Assembly: GCA_902492205.1 (NCBI GenBank)
Contig: CABUKU010000012.1
Span: 36,218 to 100,217, forward strand
DNA length: 64,000 bases
Reading direction: 5' to 3'
Source: an uncultured Bacteroides sp.
GTDB lineage: Bacteria > Bacteroidota > Bacteroidia > Bacteroidales > Bacteroidaceae
Shown piece by piece: positions 52,920 through 63,098 of the stretch. The position numbers and the translations under genes were made by a program. The stretch's first letter is position 1; the number at the start of each line of letters is the position of its first letter. The notes below the pieces were generated by a model. The model made no database searches, was not told where the DNA came from, and worked only from the letters and a program-made list of their open reading frames with translations.

Positions 52920-53933
52920 AGCTTTCTTCAAATTATCAATAAACCCACGAATATCTTCTTCCGTAGTATCAAAAGAAGTCACCAAACGAATCTCATTTGC
53001 TTCCTCATTCCAGAAATAAAAGAAATAGGATTCGAGCATTTCATCAATTACCGCACGAGGCATAGTCATGAATAACTGATTGCTTTCCATTTTCTGTGTA
53101 AAACGGATCTCAGGAAATTGGAGTAATTCTTTATACAGCAATTGCGCCATATCGTTAGCATGAGTGGCATTCTTCAGCCAGAGGTCATTCGTCAAGTATG
53201 CTGCAAACTGACAAGACAAATATCTCATTTTTGAAGCCAGTTGGGCTGATTGTTTACGATAGAACTCTGCCTCCTTTGCCAACGCCGGATTAAAGACAAC
53301 AACACACTCTCCCATCATCAAGCCGTTCTTGGTGCCACCAAAGCTCAGTACGTCAATTCCACAATCAACAGTCATTGCTTTCAATGAAACATTTAGAGCT
53401 ACACAAGCGTTTGCTATACGCGCACCATCCATGTGTACATACATTCCATGCTTATGAGCCAAAGTCGTAATAGCTTTTAATTCTTCCGTAGTATATACGG
53501 TTCCTAATTCAGTACATTGAGAAAGATAAATAGCCCCGGGTTGAGAATGATGCTGATCACCGAAACCATGAAGATAAGGGAGAATCAGTTGCGGAGTAAG
53601 TTTGCCGTCAGTAGTAGCAATAGGGCGAATCTGGCATCCTGTCATCTTCACAGGAGATCCACATTCATCTACATAAATATGGGCTGTTTCAGCACAAATA
53701 ATAGAGTTGTAAGGACGGGTTAATAACTGCAAAGCAACCACATTGCTTCCTGTACCGTTAAAAACAAAAAGAGGCTCACAATCCGAAGTGAATTGTTCTT
53801 TCACTTTACGGATAGCTTCCTCTGTCCATTTATCGTTGCCATAACCCAAAGCATGGTCTGTATTTGCCTTTGCAAGAGCCTCCATAATTAAAGGATGTAC
53901 TCCTGAATTATTATCAGATGCGAAACTTCTCAT
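52905..53933 (-). CDS. ltaE: Low-specificity L-threonine aldolase (beta-eliminating lyase family)
   Basis: This 342-residue PLP enzyme carries the Schiff-base lysine in SFGGTKNGLMMGE (Lys202), with N-terminal FASDNNSGVHP, the HMDGARIANA loop and a GTGSNVVAL cofactor-binding segment. It splits threonine or allo-threonine into glycine and acetaldehyde. The C-terminal part differs from E. coli LtaE, as in the wider Bacteroidetes group, so the substrate could be another beta-hydroxy amino acid. The lipoprotein gene downstream has its own promoter. Confidence 0.88.
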   Translation of the reverse strand: MRSFASDNNSGVHPLIMEALAKANTDHALGYGNDKWTEEAIRKVKEQFTSDCEPLFVFNGTGSNVVALQLLTRPYNSIICAETAHIYVDECGSPVKMTGCQIRPIATTDGKLTPQLILPYLHGFGDQHHSQPGAIYLSQCTELGTVYTTEELKAITTLAHKHGMYVHMDGARIANACVALNVSLKAMTVDCGIDVLSFGGTKNGLMMGECVVVFNPALAKEAEFYRKQSAQLASKMRYLSCQFAAYLTNDLWLKNATHANDMAQLLYKELLQFPEIRFTQKMESNQLFMTMPRAVIDEMLESYFFYFWNEEANEIRLVTSFDTTEEDIRGFIDNLKKAFERL

Positions 53934-54030
53934 AAGATTTCTGTTTTATTTTTCAATCTACAAAAGTAGGCTTATTGTTTGACAAACAAACTCTTTTACA
54001 AAAAGAATCTTTGAGAAGTTCCGTACATAT

Positions 54031-54609
54031 CTATTTTTTAGATTGTTCTTTCACTGAAATCACTTTATTGGCATTCTCGGCAGCAGTACTCAACATGTCA
54101 TAAATAACCTGCTTATCTTCTATCATTTTTGTGCTTAAAATAGAATTAGCTTCCAAAAGTCTCGTCTTTTCAGCAGAACTGTTCTTTGCATTTTTACCAG
54201 TCTTCACATAAGATTGGAAGGCATCATAGTTAGCATAAAACTGTTGAGTGGCATCAAACAATCCGCTATAAGCGCGTTGCAACTCTTGACGGGTAGCAAT
54301 ATCGAAGCAAGTGTCCGGGTTCATTATTGCCACAGAATCACTCGCAAGAATTACAGGGGAAGTAATATTAGGCGCTACCTGAGATTTATCTTTTCCCTCC
54401 ATGTATTTCAAAACTTCTTTCATATCATCTTCCCTGACCATATTCTTTAGTAAAGCCAAAGAAGTATCATAATATTTCACAACCTTATTTGCACACTCAA
54501 GGCTCATATTGTCTCCAGCCAGCGAATCATTTTTATTTGTTTTACCCGAACAAGAAAACAACAAAATAGCTACTGCAAAAATACCTAACGAAAAAATGTT
54601 CTTTTTCAT
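54031..54609 (-). CDS. Small lipoprotein of unknown function
   Basis: This 192-residue protein has a signal peptide with lipobox LFSC (Cys20), followed by SGKTNKND. The mature part is mostly helical (KVVKYYDTSLALLKNMVREDDMKEVLKYM; TQQFYANYDAFQSYVKTGKNAKN) and may belong to the DUF3829-like helical lipoproteins, though this is weak. It stands alone between the threonine aldolase gene and the CRISPR array. No functional assignment. Confidence 0.7.
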   Translation of the reverse strand: MKKNIFSLGIFAVAILLFSCSGKTNKNDSLAGDNMSLECANKVVKYYDTSLALLKNMVREDDMKEVLKYMEGKDKSQVAPNITSPVILASDSVAIMNPDTCFDIATRQELQRAYSGLFDATQQFYANYDAFQSYVKTGKNAKNSSAEKTRLLEANSILSTKMIEDKQVIYDMLSTAAENANKVISVKEQSKK

Positions 54610-54777
54610 AACACAATCTTTTATTTATATAAAACGTAATCAATGAATTAGATTAATAACAATATAAATTCAATATGGCTCATGCTTTAATAATAATTAT
54701 TGTGTTGTTACAAAGGATATTTTAGAATCCTAGTAATTTTGTACTAGTAGAAATAACTTTTGAACTGTTAATCAATT

Positions 54778-57501
54778 GTTGTGGATTTCTTTCATTTTAG
54801 TATCTTTGTAGTATTAGGAACAGTTTCCTTACAGACAGCTGTATGTGCGAGTAGTTGTGAACTGCTTTCATTTTAGTATCTTTGTAGTATTAGGAACAGT
54901 TAAAAATAAGTTTTGTATCAATGTTTTACGTTGTGAACTGCTTTCATTTTAGTATCTTTGTAGTATTAGGAACAGTTGAATGACAAACTTCAAAAATATT
55001 GCAGTGTTGTGAACTGCTTTCATTTTAGTATCTTTGTAGTATTAGGAACAGTAATGTGAAAGTATTTCCATTACCTCTTTGCGTTGTGAACTGCTTTCAT
55101 TTTAGTATCTTTGTAGTATTAGGAACAGTTATCTGCAAAATTTATAAACTCAACAAAAGTTGTGAACTGCTTTCATTTTAGTATCTTTGTAGTATTAGGA
55201 ACAGTTTGCTGGAAGAAAGGATCTTGCATAGAGTGTTGTGAACTGCTTTCATTTTAGTATCTTTGTAGTATTAGGAACAGTAGAACGAACATGTAAATCA
55301 ACATTATATAGTTGTGAACTGCTTTCATTTTAGTATCTTTGTAGTATTAGGAACAGTTGGACTGTGTGCGACTGGGGAGGAAGCCTTGTTGTGAACTGCT
55401 TTCATTTTAGTATCTTTGTAGTATTAGGAACAGTGAGAGGTACTTGTTTATGATGATCCGCATGTTGTGAACTGCTTTCATTTTAGTATCTTTGTAGTAT
55501 TAGGAACAGTATCCGGCTACAACCTTTGACAAATGCTATTGTTGTGAACTGCTTTCATTTTAGTATCTTTGTAGTATTAGGAACAGTCCACTTGATTACA
55601 TTGTTACGCTTGAATAGTTGTGAACTGCTTTCATTTTAGTATCTTTGTAGTATTAGGAACAGTTCTTGAAAATGGAATGATTAACGGCTATCCGTTGTGA
55701 ACTGCTTTCATTTTAGTATCTTTGTAGTATTAGGAACAGTCTTTTTCCAATTTGCCCACGAGATAACACGTTGTGAACTGCTTTCATTTTAGTATCTTTG
55801 TAGTATTAGGAACAGTTATCGTTAATAATATCAATGCTTAACACTCGTTGTGAACTGCTTTCATTTTAGTATCTTTGTAGTATTAGGAACAGTAAACCTG
55901 ATGGGGAAATGGTTCATCCTGAAGTTGTGAACTGCTTTCATTTTAGTATCTTTGTAGTATTAGGAACAGTGGTACAGGAAGAAACCCAACGGATACATGG
56001 TTGTGAACTGCTTTCATTTTAGTATCTTTGTAGTATTAGGAACAGTTAGTTGTTTTTTTTCACGCTAAATATCTTGTTGTGAACTGCTTTCATTTTAGTA
56101 TCTTTGTAGTATTAGGAACAGTTTTTAATCTGGCCGTTTGGTTCCCTGATGAGTTGTGAACTGCTTTCATTTTAGTATCTTTGTAGTATTAGGAACAGTA
56201 TTTACAATGAGTTCTAATTGCATCTTGCGGTTGTGAACTGCTTTCATTTTAGTATCTTTGTAGTATTAGGAACAGTTCTTCGGAATAAAAGTCTGAAACA
56301 TCTTTAGTTGTGAACTGCTTTCATTTTAGTATCTTTGTAGTATTAGGAACAGTAAGTTTCTAATCCTTGCGTACCAATAACTGTTGTGAACTGCTTTCAT
56401 TTTAGTATCTTTGTAGTATTAGGAACAGTGAAGACGCTGCTTTAAAGTGTCATTTCGTGTTGTGAACTGCTTTCATTTTAGTATCTTTGTAGTATTAGGA
56501 ACAGTCTTTTGCCGATTCTTTATAATTATCAAGACGTTGTGAACTGCTTTCATTTTAGTATCTTTGTAGTATTAGGAACAGTAGCCAAAGCTATAAAGAA
56601 TTGAGTACAGTTGTTGTGAACTGCTTTCATTTTAGTATCTTTGTAGTATTAGGAACAGTAATTGGGATATTCGGAAGATGCAATAAGGAGTTGTGAACTG
56701 CTTTCATTTTAGTATCTTTGTAGTATTAGGAACAGTTGGATTATGAGAGAATTTTGTAATAAATACGTTGTGAACTGCTTTCATTTTAGTATCTTTGTAG
56801 TATTAGGAACAGTTTCTGGGATAATTCCAAGTTGCCGCAATGGTTGTGAACTGCTTTCATTTTAGTATCTTTGTAGTATTAGGAACAGTGCACTTGCCTA
56901 TGATAATAAATTTCTTGTAGTTGTGAACTGCTTTCATTTTAGTATCTTTGTAGTATTAGGAACAGTGCGAATAGCCTTCACGGTGATATTGCGTTTGTTG
57001 TGAACTGCTTTCATTTTAGTATCTTTGTAGTATTAGGAACAGTACTAACAAAAATATTGATATGAACGATGTGTTGTGAACTGCTTTCATTTTAGTATCT
57101 TTGTAGTATTAGGAACAGTCATTTTCGTGTTTATAAGTCTATTCCTATGGTTGTGAACTGCTTTCATTTTAGTATCTTTGTAGTATTAGGAACAGTACCA
57201 AAGTAAACTAATAACTTTTTCCAATGTTGTGAACTGCTTTCATTTTAGTATCTTTGTAGTATTAGGAACAGTTCCGGATTCCTGGTTCCGCTCGGCAAGT
57301 AGTTGTGAACTGCTTTCATTTTAGTATCTTTGTAGTATTAGGAACAGTGTACTTCATAATTTTCTAATTCCATATAATGTTGTGAACTGCTTTCATTTTA
57401 GTATCTTTGTAGTATTAGGAACAGTTCATGTGCATAAAGAAAAAGAAGAAGTTAGTTGTGAACTGCTTTCATTTTAGTATCTTTGTAGTATTAGGAACAG
57501 T
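54778..57501 (+). CRISPR. Type II-C CRISPR array, 36 repeats of 47 bp and 35 spacers
   Basis: The repeat begins GTTGTGAACTGCTTTC and ends AGTATTAGGAACAGT (47 bp). There are 36 copies; spacers are 29 (18) or 30 bp (17). The first copy (54778-54824) differs at three positions of the 5' part (GTTGTGGATTTC) and is the degenerate end. Each repeat contains TATCTTTG at repeat positions 24-31, with GTTG 19 bases before it, a near-consensus Bacteroides promoter pointing along the plus strand. The tracrRNA anti-repeat shows that crRNA comes from the plus strand. A terminator (57578-57605) closes the array side facing cas2. Confidence 0.98.
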
Positions 57502-57577
57502 ACATCCTATATTATCAATTGTTAATCAGCAGATTACACTTGATATTTAAATATAAAAAAGGAGGATGTATCAAACT
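57502..57577. other. Short AT-rich flank of the array, candidate leader
   Basis: 76 bases lie between the last perfect repeat and the terminator. They hold TACATCCT (57501-57508) and its inverse AGGATGTA (57562-57570 region). Since the degenerate repeat is at the far end, this cas-proximal flank is the likely adaptation leader; inference only. Confidence 0.4.
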
Positions 57578-57605
57578 AAAAATCCCGTCGCTTGGCGGGA
57601 TTTTT
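57578..57605. terminator. Bidirectional terminator between array and cas2
   Basis: AAAAATCCCG (57578-57587) pairs perfectly with CGGGATTTTT (57596-57605). It has A and T runs on both sides, so it can end both plus-strand array transcripts and the minus-strand cas operon. Confidence 0.88.
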
Positions 57606-57609
57606 AATT

Positions 57610-57942
57610 TCAAAACAATTCTAATTGCTGTCCGGGAGTATTAACAGTTTGCATATTATTTCCCCAATATAATTCTATATCTCCAAATTGCTTATCTGTT
57701 ATACAAATAATCCCTATTTGCCCTCTTTCTGGCAAAAAAGATTTCACTCTCTTTACATGAACTTCTGCATTCTCTTTACTTGCACAATGGCGTACATAAA
57801 TAGAAAACTGAAACATGGTAAACCCGTCCTTTTGCAAGTTCTTTCTGAAATCAATATAAGCTTTCTTATCTTTCTTTGTCTCAGTTGGTAAATCAAATAG
57901 TACAAGTATCCACATTACACGATATTCACTAAAACGATCCAT
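57610..57942 (-). CDS. cas2: CRISPR-associated endonuclease Cas2
   Basis: This 110-residue protein has the Cas2 ferredoxin-like pattern: VMWILVLFDLPTETKKDKK at the N-terminus (conserved Asp17 after a beta strand), FQFSIYVRHCASKENAEVH, and IICITDKQFGDIELYWG. Together with Cas1 it inserts new spacers. It is the last gene of the cas operon, 2 bases after the cas1 stop, and lies next to the array. Confidence 0.95.
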   Translation of the reverse strand: MDRFSEYRVMWILVLFDLPTETKKDKKAYIDFRKNLQKDGFTMFQFSIYVRHCASKENAEVHVKRVKSFLPERGQIGIICITDKQFGDIELYWGNNMQTVNTPGQQLELF

Positions 57943-57944
57943 AG

Positions 57945-58877
57945 TTATTTCTCAGGATATGAAATTCGACGAAGTTCTCCACTTAAACATTTATAAAGTG
58001 AAGCTGTTGTCTGCGAAACAGCAATCATCAACGGACTTCGTTTTCCACCTATTTTCACCTCTAAAGTAGGTATTTCAAGCAATTTCACTTTTATTTCTTT
58101 TGTTATATTGGTGTAATCAATTCCGCTATTTATGATGTTAAAGACTAATTCATCTACATAGGGCCTATACGGCTCCATAATATCATCTGCTAAACAATAG
58201 GCATTATATCTATTGTGATGATGAATGCCAAAAGTTGGTAATAAACCACTTACCACTAATCCTCGAGCAACTATGGCACGGAGAATCGCATACCCATAAT
58301 TTAATAAATTATTAGGAGGAATGCCTTCACGTTCTCTTGTAAATCCATCAATCTTGGTAAATAAACATTTCCAATAATAAGCAGCTGCCCGTGCTTCCAA
58401 ATTGTCAGAATCACCACTTTTCACATCATCAGCCCAAATACGCATGCATTTCATTTCTTCTCCAATACAATCGCGCAACACAGATGCCTGATTATCTATT
58501 TTTGATTTTATTGTTTGCTGCCAAAGTTGCTTTTTAAGTGGAAGAGAAGCATCCAATTGTTGACGGAAACGTTCATTTTGGGTAGTATTTCCATACAAAG
58601 GGAGCATTAGGCCAACCGGCATGCTCTTACTATCACAAGTTATCACAGCACAATTATTTTCCAAAAGCATTTCCAACGCTCCAGAGGTTATAGTTATCTG
58701 CCTGTTATCCAACAGCACCACTCCAATATCCTCTATTGGTTTAGTTACTTCGGATTGCTTCTTAAAACTTTCGGGTAAAGATTGACTTTTCTCTACTTCA
58801 GGTAGTTTGATAACCAATTGCGCATCACGAAGCGAAAGATATACCGGATTACCAAAATAAAGTGTTTTTTTAATCAT
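57945..58877 (-). CDS. cas1: CRISPR-associated integrase Cas1 (type II)
   Basis: From ATG 58877 the protein has 310 residues. It begins MIKKTLYFGNPVYLSL, the usual type II Cas1 start, and includes EREGIPPNNLLNYGYAILRAIVARGLV (metal-site Glu region), GIHHHNRYNAYCLADDIMEPYRPYVDELV (metal-site His and Asp). It forms the Cas1-Cas2 spacer integrase. The frame extends 10 residues to 58907, overlapping cas9, but homologous starts favour 58877. No csn2 or cas4 is present, which defines subtype II-C. Confidence 0.95.
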   Translation of the reverse strand: MIKKTLYFGNPVYLSLRDAQLVIKLPEVEKSQSLPESFKKQSEVTKPIEDIGVVLLDNRQITITSGALEMLLENNCAVITCDSKSMPVGLMLPLYGNTTQNERFRQQLDASLPLKKQLWQQTIKSKIDNQASVLRDCIGEEMKCMRIWADDVKSGDSDNLEARAAAYYWKCLFTKIDGFTREREGIPPNNLLNYGYAILRAIVARGLVVSGLLPTFGIHHHNRYNAYCLADDIMEPYRPYVDELVFNIINSGIDYTNITKEIKVKLLEIPTLEVKIGGKRSPLMIAVSQTTASLYKCLSGELRRISYPEK

Positions 58878-58893
58878 AGTATTAGATTTAAGA

Positions 58894-61800
58894 TTAATAC
58901 TCTCCAACTTGAACTATTTGTCCAATGTGATTTACACGAACTTTTACAATGCTATTCACGAAATCAAGGCTCTTATACTGCTTGAATGTAATACCTTTCA
59001 ACTCCTTATTATCTTTTACCGTTGTCTCCAAATGATGCCTAAACTTATAATCCCGTACAACAGCATTTCCATACTCTACCTTAGACATTGTTTGCACCCT
59101 AAATAGATTAGGACTAATCAATGCATAGTTTCCGGAATCCATTAAATCTATCTCACTTGGAATAAATCCAGTTTCTTCATTAGGAAATACGAAATACTCA
59201 TTTTGCTTCATTGTGAATAAAAATGTCCACCCTTCTGATTGCTTATATCCTTTATCCACAACCGGAAGTCCCTGACTGACACGTTCGGTAGCATCGAAGA
59301 ATGAAACAACATTATCTTGCAAACATCCTTTCTCATCTATATAAATAGCTACATGATGATTATTACCTGTACTTACAAAATCCACCGGCTGTGTCTTCCC
59401 GTCTTTATATATAATCTTTCCATTCACATCATGTTTATCGTGCAAAGCAATTGCATTACTGACTCCACTAATAGTAACCCTTTTTATAGAAATTCCTTTC
59501 GCTTGATTAAGCCAGATCGGATTTTCCGATAAATTCGAAAAAGCCTGCTTTGCATTACCACCATATTGAGAAAGACGTTCTAATAAAATTCTTTTTATTT
59601 TAGGATCAATCACTTTCTCAATATTCAAATCCGGATTAATTTCTTTACGGATAGTATAAACAGTTTCCAATGTAACAGTCTTCACTTTCAAAGGGACTTG
59701 GCATGTATGCAAATCATTTAAATAGAGAGGGCACTTTTCCAAACTGTTTTTTCCTGTAAAAGCCTTTTTAGGATCATTATCGAAAGCACTTAACCTTGCG
59801 AGTAATGCATCACGATATTCCTTCCGTGCTACTGTTTCAATTACTGCCTCATTAAATGTACTTCCAACTTTTATATCTTTAGTAACATACTGCTGTATAC
59901 TTCCATAAATAGTTTCCTGATGAAGTTGTCCTCGAGGAGTTAATTGAATCTTTTCCTTTTTACCAGACTTTGTTTTAATCCTGTTAACATTTTGTGTTAC
60001 AACCTTATTCTTAGCTTTGATTGAAACTAATACATTCTCAAGCTGTTTCTTAGCTTCTGCACGAAACTCATTCAAAGGTATTGGAGGATTAAAACGCCAT
60101 TTATCGTGCTTATCACGATATAATTCATTTCTTCTAATAGCATGAATGTCATTAGATTCATCACTCTGCGCATTCATATTATTAAGATAACGTATAAATT
60201 CCGGCTTTGTAAATGCAATAGTCAATGCATCCATAGCATGATGACGATGATCATTTCTTTTTGTCCAATCCTTTATTCGGCGTATTTGCTGACCATCTCT
60301 ATTTTCAAAGATTTCGGTTAACCCCAAACGATTATATTTATCCCAATTGAGCTCCTGCATCACGTCCACTAATTGCCAGTCCTCACGTAAACGGTCAGTT
60401 ATCGCACCGGTGGTCGGCACTACCTCTTTTACCAATTCCTCGAGCATCATTTTAGCTTTTCTTGCTATATATTGAGAATCACTCAAATCCCTGTTAATAA
60501 AGTCATTTGGAATTTCATCATTCTTCATCTTCAATTTCCTATATTTAGCACTACTCCCCTCTCTATCTAAATACGCTATACGTTTTAAATATTCTTCATA
60601 TCCCGATTCACCATATTTACCGGATAAATAATCACGAGCCGTCATATCTCCTTTTTCAATATTGACAGAACGGAGTTCCAATGTTTTATTAGAAAAAGAA
60701 TCATCAAATAGTTTAGACTGAGGTATGATATGTTCAATATCAAATTTCTTACTAAACAACTCCTCTTCGTGTATATACGTATTCGAATAAAGTGTATGAA
60801 AACCGTTTGGAGCTAACTCCAAATAAAGTTTATAACGTATAATATCGTTCCTGCTAACACGAGTAAAACCAAATTTTTGTTGTATTTCTGCTCTGTATTT
60901 CTCATGATCTGTTGTTGCTTTATTAATGACTTGAGTTAGTTTCTCACGCTGCTTTGCATTTTTCTTTAATTCCCGTGCTAACTCTATTCTTATTTCATCA
61001 GGTTTTCCATATGTGTCAATAATTTCATTTACAACATTCACTAACTGATTCAAAATCTTTTCAACAACCGGATTACGCAAAGTATTCTTTGGCAAGATTT
61101 CAAGTTTGTCCTTTAAAACTTTCGCATCAAGTTCTTCTCTTGTCAGTGAATTCTTTGAATGTCTGTATCCTGCATACACACAAGCTGTACTATAATCATT
61201 TCCGGCTCTCATAAATGGCAGAATTTTACGCATGGCCTTACTACTCAAACTACCATAATCCGGTTGAAAAGTAACATTGGCAAGAATAGAAGCATACTCT
61301 CTGCCAAAACCATACAAGTCCATTATCTTTTGAATCAGTTTTTCATTTCCTGTAGGAGACTCATCCCCCTCAAAAGAGTATAAAAGATGCCACAACCTGA
61401 ACATGGGATGCTTCTCTTGTTCTTCTCTCGGAAGCTCGGAATTGAATTTTAATATTTCCGTATTAAAGCCCAAACCACCGAATACATCGTGCACCAAAGT
61501 ATAAACTTCATCCGCATTCATCTTGCTGAAATCATACTCCCCATGTCCGCTTAAAGCAATTATTCTTTGATAAGCTCTATACAAAGCTGCTTGTGTACGA
61601 TTTCCTTCTACTTCTTTATGACTCAATTTCAGACCTTTAGAATTTTTATAGAGTAACTTTAAAACTTCTGTATCCTTAAGTTTCTCTTTTATAGCCAACT
61701 CTCGAAACAGCAATTCTTTTTCTTCCAGTTCTAAAGGTTTGTCAGATACCCGAAGATCATTCAAGGCTTGCCAGATTTTATACTCTTGGAAAAGAGGAGA

Positions 61801-63012
61801 TGACTTTGGAGTAACCCGCAAACCAACCGTTTTTTTCTTTTTCTTCCCATCTACCTCAACTTCGATTTGCTTGCTTTCGAACTCACAAAAAGAAACCAAT
61901 CCTTTCTGGCTCTTTAGAGGGCGTTGATAGAAAATGATAACATCACGAATTTCCTCCTTAAGTTCGGAAGTCAATTCCGGATGAAACTTAGCTTGTGTTT
62001 CCCAGATACGTTCAAATTCATCTAAGTAATCCTGCCGGTAGAAGACTTGATTCCGCAAACTATAATGAGGATCAGAAGCCAATCTTTGCATTTGAAACTG
62101 TCCTACTGTTTGATTATTAAAATAAAGCTCCTTACTCCTATCACTGATTGAGCCAAGATAGCCACTTGAATTCGTGATAACACCATTAACATCACTGATG
62201 ACGTAAGCCAACTCCTCTTTTGTCAGTTTCCGTGCAAGAGCACTCGAACGCCATCTATAACTCTGCAACCGTTTATCCTTATCTTTAATTTCAGCAGTAT
62301 ATATCTGATACTTCTTTAAAAATAACTTCTGAGTATTTATTTTCCCTTGATTATTTATTTCATTTTTAAATTCCGATGTTAATATTTCAGGATAGAAATG
62401 AGCTTGATATTCCCATATTCTATTAAGTTCTGCCTGCAAATCAGACCTATAAAACTCCGGTACATCTTTCTTTCCCAAATTCAATTGTTCTAATACATAC
62501 TGACCGGGAGTAATACCTCTATTATATAGTTGTTTAGCCACTTCCATTCCATCAATCAACTGTCCTTCGTCATTGGAATTTGCTTTACGGCTGCTCTTAT
62601 AACCTCGTTTTTTATTAATCATCAATAACACACGGGCAAATTCTGATAAAGATATTTCCTCAATCGCGGCTTTAGCACGTAATTTATAGGTTTCAAAAGT
62701 AGTTTTATTCCCTTGTTCGGAAAGAATTGTTTCTTTTGTTATAAAGCCACAAGTCGACAATAAATCAATCAAACATTGACGACGTAGTTTATAGCGTTGA
62801 AGATTTCGCCGCATACTTCGTTTCAGTGTACGGTCTGCATTTGTAGTTATGCTTTTTCCTTGTTCAAAGTTCTTTTGTTCATCCACTGTCAATGGATTAA
62901 CTCTGACACTAAGTTTTATTATTGATGATTTATCTAACCTGTTTTCTGCTTCATTTACTAAAGCCCAGCCAATGCTGGAAGTTCCTAAATCTAAGCCTAA
63001 TATCCTTTTCAT
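58894..63012 (-). CDS. cas9: Cas9, type II-C RNA-guided DNA endonuclease
   Basis: At 1372 residues it is long for II-C but in the range of large Bacteroidetes Cas9. Landmarks: RuvC-I ILGLDLGTSSIGWAL (Asp8), arginine-rich bridge helix (about 57-80, RTLKRSMRRNLQRYKLRRQ), RuvC-II IRIELAREL (Glu677), HNH FDIEHIIPQSKLFDDSFSNK (His761, Asn775) and RuvC-III HHAMDALTIAF (His925, Asp928). All nuclease residues are present, except that the usual Asp before the HNH His is Glu760. It should be active. It is first in the cas9-cas1-cas2 operon; the tracrRNA lies divergently upstream. Confidence 0.97.
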   Translation of the reverse strand: MKRILGLDLGTSSIGWALVNEAENRLDKSSIIKLSVRVNPLTVDEQKNFEQGKSITTNADRTLKRSMRRNLQRYKLRRQCLIDLLSTCGFITKETILSEQGNKTTFETYKLRAKAAIEEISLSEFARVLLMINKKRGYKSSRKANSNDEGQLIDGMEVAKQLYNRGITPGQYVLEQLNLGKKDVPEFYRSDLQAELNRIWEYQAHFYPEILTSEFKNEINNQGKINTQKLFLKKYQIYTAEIKDKDKRLQSYRWRSSALARKLTKEELAYVISDVNGVITNSSGYLGSISDRSKELYFNNQTVGQFQMQRLASDPHYSLRNQVFYRQDYLDEFERIWETQAKFHPELTSELKEEIRDVIIFYQRPLKSQKGLVSFCEFESKQIEVEVDGKKKKKTVGLRVTPKSSPLFQEYKIWQALNDLRVSDKPLELEEKELLFRELAIKEKLKDTEVLKLLYKNSKGLKLSHKEVEGNRTQAALYRAYQRIIALSGHGEYDFSKMNADEVYTLVHDVFGGLGFNTEILKFNSELPREEQEKHPMFRLWHLLYSFEGDESPTGNEKLIQKIMDLYGFGREYASILANVTFQPDYGSLSSKAMRKILPFMRAGNDYSTACVYAGYRHSKNSLTREELDAKVLKDKLEILPKNTLRNPVVEKILNQLVNVVNEIIDTYGKPDEIRIELARELKKNAKQREKLTQVINKATTDHEKYRAEIQQKFGFTRVSRNDIIRYKLYLELAPNGFHTLYSNTYIHEEELFSKKFDIEHIIPQSKLFDDSFSNKTLELRSVNIEKGDMTARDYLSGKYGESGYEEYLKRIAYLDREGSSAKYRKLKMKNDEIPNDFINRDLSDSQYIARKAKMMLEELVKEVVPTTGAITDRLREDWQLVDVMQELNWDKYNRLGLTEIFENRDGQQIRRIKDWTKRNDHRHHAMDALTIAFTKPEFIRYLNNMNAQSDESNDIHAIRRNELYRDKHDKWRFNPPIPLNEFRAEAKKQLENVLVSIKAKNKVVTQNVNRIKTKSGKKEKIQLTPRGQLHQETIYGSIQQYVTKDIKVGSTFNEAVIETVARKEYRDALLARLSAFDNDPKKAFTGKNSLEKCPLYLNDLHTCQVPLKVKTVTLETVYTIRKEINPDLNIEKVIDPKIKRILLERLSQYGGNAKQAFSNLSENPIWLNQAKGISIKRVTISGVSNAIALHDKHDVNGKIIYKDGKTQPVDFVSTGNNHHVAIYIDEKGCLQDNVVSFFDATERVSQGLPVVDKGYKQSEGWTFLFTMKQNEYFVFPNEETGFIPSEIDLMDSGNYALISPNLFRVQTMSKVEYGNAVVRDYKFRHHLETTVKDNKELKGITFKQYKSLDFVNSIVKVRVNHIGQIVQVGEY

Positions 63013-63035
63013 AGTATTTCATTAAACATTTTTCT

Positions 63036-63043
63036 CAAATATA
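63036..63043 (-). promoter_or_regulatory. -7 box of the cas operon
   Basis: TATATTTG on the minus strand lies 24 bases before the cas9 ATG; the -33 is not clear. Confidence 0.45.
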
Positions 63044-63067
63044 TATAAAATAATTATGTAAATACTT

Positions 63068-63096
63068 TTTGGATATAAAAACTTTCAATATATTTG
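63068..63096 (+). promoter_or_regulatory. tracrRNA promoter
   Basis: TTTG (63068-63071)-N17-TATATTTG (63089-63096) predicts a start a few bases before or inside the anti-repeat (63100). Confidence 0.7.
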
Positions 63097-63098
63097 CC

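Noticed and set aside
57610..63012. Subtype II-A or II-B assignment of the CRISPR system
   Set aside because: Only cas9, cas1 and cas2 are present; no csn2 or cas4 gene lies beside them, so II-C fits.
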